From Lachnospiraceae bacterium (GTDB lineage: Bacteria; Bacillota; Clostridia; Lachnospirales; Lachnospiraceae): DNA of 64,000 bases. Under the pieces are notes generated by a model, which saw only the letters and a list, made by a program, of their open reading frames with translations, was not told the origin of the DNA and made no database searches. This document shows, in pieces, positions 62,562-64,000 of the stretch; positions within the stretch are counted from its first letter, which is position 1, and each line of letters opens with the position of its first letter. Location: positions 1 through 64,000 of the forward strand of contig JALEJP010000062.1 in NCBI GenBank assembly GCA_022769625.1, written 5' to 3'. The position numbers were made by a program, and so were the translations under genes.

Positions 62562-64000
62562 TTACACTTCAAATAACAGGTCTCCATATGACGGCATGGG
62601 CCATTCCTCTTTATCCACGATCATTTCAAGCTTATCCACCGGTTTTCGCAGCTCTTCCATGTCATGAAATACCACATCGTGATAGTATTCCGCCTGTTCC
62701 TTTCCACTCTCCATTGCGCTTGCCTGGTCTGCAGCCTCCTGAAGCTTTGCAAGGGCCAGTTTCGTCTGAGACAGAAGGGATGTCGTTTCTTTTAACAGGT
62801 TCATGGGAACGGTTACATCCGCACCGGCCGTCTTGATCTCATTGACCGTACCGGCCAGATTTCTCGAAAAGCGCATCACCGCAGGAATAATATGCTTGCT
62901 GGCAATATCAATCATGGCACGTGCTTCAATATTTAATGTTTTTGCATATCCTTCATATTGGATCTCGGCACGGGAGCGCAGCTCCGCTTCCGTAAACACA
63001 CCAAATTTTCCAAACAATGCAATAGCCTTGTCCGTTACAAGCGCAGGAATCGCCTCAACCATAGACCGGATATTGGGGAGTCCTCTTCTCTGTGCTTCCT
63101 CCACCCATTCCTGGGAATAACCATTGCCGTTAAACACGATTCTCTGATGATCCGTTGCATATTCTTTAATCAGGTCATGGACAGCCAGATCAAAATCTTC
63201 CGCTTTTTCCAGGCGGTCACATGCATCGGAAAAGGCTTCCGCTACGATCGTATTGATCACCACATTACACTCAGCCACAGAGTCTCGGGAACCTACCATT
63301 CGGAATTCAAATTTGTTGCCGGTAAAAGCAAACGGTGACGTACGGTTCCGGTCTGTCGCATCCTTTGCAAAATCCGGAAGTGTTTTTACACCCGTGTGCA
63401 GTTTTCCACCGCGCAGACTGTGTGTCGCAGAGCCGGTACTGATCAGCTGTTTCAGCACATCCTCCAACTGCTCACCCAGAAAAACCGAAATAATGGCCGG
63501 CGGTGCCTCATTGGCGCCAAGTCTGTGATCATTTCCGGCATCTGCCGCTGATTCCCTAAGCAGATCCGCATGACGATCCACCGCACGCAGGATACAGGTC
63601 AAAATCAGCAAAAACTGAATATTTTCATGCGGGGTCTTGCCTGGATCCAGCAGATTGATACCGTCATCTGTAGTCAGGGACCAGTTATTGTGTTTTCCGG
63701 AACCATTGACACCTGCAAAAGGCTTTTCGTGCAGCAGGCACTGCAGACCGTGACGCTCTGCCACCTGTTTCAGCGTCTCCATGATAATCTGATTGTGATC
63801 AGCTGCCACATTGCACTCCGCATAGATCGGTGCCAGCTCATGCTGGGCCGGAGCCACTTCATTGTGCTGTGTCTTTGCAGAAACCCCCAGTTTCCAAAGC
63901 TCCTCGTTGACTTCTTTCATAAAACCGGCAATTCTCTGACGGATAACACCAAAATAATGATCATCCAGCTCCTGACCTTTGGGCGGCATGGCTCCAAATA
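62562..64000 (-). CDS. glnN: Glutamine synthetase type III, C-terminal part
   Basis: About 480 residues are inside the window; the reading frame is open through the 64000 edge (the sequence begins mid-protein around FGAMPPKGQELDDHYF), so the N terminus lies outside. The motifs NGSGKHNNWS, GANEAPPAIISVFLG and NRTSPFAFTGNKFEFRM belong to the ~700-residue GSIII (GlnN) family of Clostridia and Bacteroidota. It makes glutamine from glutamate and ammonia with ATP, and in these bacteria is often the main ammonia assimilation enzyme. Confidence 0.95.
   Translation of the reverse strand, partial: FGAMPPKGQELDDHYFGVIRQRIAGFMKEVNEELWKLGVSAKTQHNEVAPAQHELAPIYAECNVAADHNQIIMETLKQVAERHGLQCLLHEKPFAGVNGSGKHNNWSLTTDDGINLLDPGKTPHENIQFLLILTCILRAVDRHADLLRESAADAGNDHRLGANEAPPAIISVFLGEQLEDVLKQLISTGSATHSLRGGKLHTGVKTLPDFAKDATDRNRTSPFAFTGNKFEFRMVGSRDSVAECNVVINTIVAEAFSDACDRLEKAEDFDLAVHDLIKEYATDHQRIVFNGNGYSQEWVEEAQRRGLPNIRSMVEAIPALVTDKAIALFGKFGVFTEAELRSRAEIQYEGYAKTLNIEARAMIDIASKHIIPAVMRFSRNLAGTVNEIKTAGADVTVPMNLLKETTSLLSQTKLALAKLQEAADQASAMESGKEQAEYYHDVVFHDMEELRKPVDKLEMIVDKEEWPMPSYGDLLFEV

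Overview
The window reads as a chromosomal segment of a low-to-mid GC Gram-positive anaerobe of the Clostridia, most likely family Lachnospiraceae. This is inferred from gene content: sporulation-type SpoVAF, type III glutamine synthetase, an ECF riboflavin transporter behind an FMN riboswitch, GGAGG-type ribosome binding sites before nearly every gene, and large secreted modular glycosidase and Cna-B proteins typical of gut commensals. Species cannot be fixed from the sequence alone. Almost every gene lies on the minus strand; only three short genes (10477-10845, 11338-12051, 38027-38482) are on the plus strand.

Layout. 1-700: the 5' end of a 16S rRNA gene (minus) with two tandem near-consensus promoters, preceded by two tRNA-Ser genes (GGA and UGA). 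710-6015: an overlapping operon for the t6A tRNA modification (tsaE, tsaB, tsaD) with rimI, RNase Z, a small zinc-ribbon protein, a YcxB-like protein and ispD. 6010-10300: a Nudix hydrolase, riboflavin transporter RibU with FMN riboswitch and terminator, a decayed glycosyltransferase remnant and tex. 10477-12132: three small membrane proteins of poorly known function. 12136-15144: homoserine dehydrogenase, an ACT-domain regulator and a phosphoglycerate-mutase-family protein that may act as a homoserine kinase. 15286-18399: a three-gene set matching Bacillus ydjG-ydjH-ydjI (membrane stress) but without pspA. 18458-25742: prfB with programmed frameshift, an SGNH/MBOAT O-acylation pair, secA and the hibernation factor hpf. 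25800-28827: an isolated eukaryote-type hisA, a MITE-like palindromic element, a low-complexity lipoprotein and spoVAF.

28936-38761 is the main accessory block: a 2991-residue Cna-B repeat surface protein, a divergent small membrane protein, and a convergent intergenic region that holds a complex palindromic element and a consensus promoter pointing back toward the adhesin. 38764-45399 carries a GH25 lysozyme coupled to nadE, then hslO, a methyltransferase, hisC and a DUF2156 protein. 45561-51953 is translation and envelope housekeeping: glmM, prfA, prmC, a DUF1385 protein, rpmE with a structured leader, and rho. 51971-55696 holds a small membrane protein, a sigma-like protein lacking its promoter-recognition parts, a CtpA-type protease and a CdaR/PucR-type regulator. 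55875-62126 is a secreted 2036-residue GH84 beta-N-acetylglucosaminidase with a perfect sigma-A type promoter, and 62562-64000 is the 3' part of a type III glutamine synthetase.

The secreted and surface proteins (GH84 enzyme, Cna-B adhesin, GH25 lysozyme) suggest a host-associated gut organism that interacts with glycans or mucin; that is inference. No CRISPR array, transposase, integrase or phage gene was seen.
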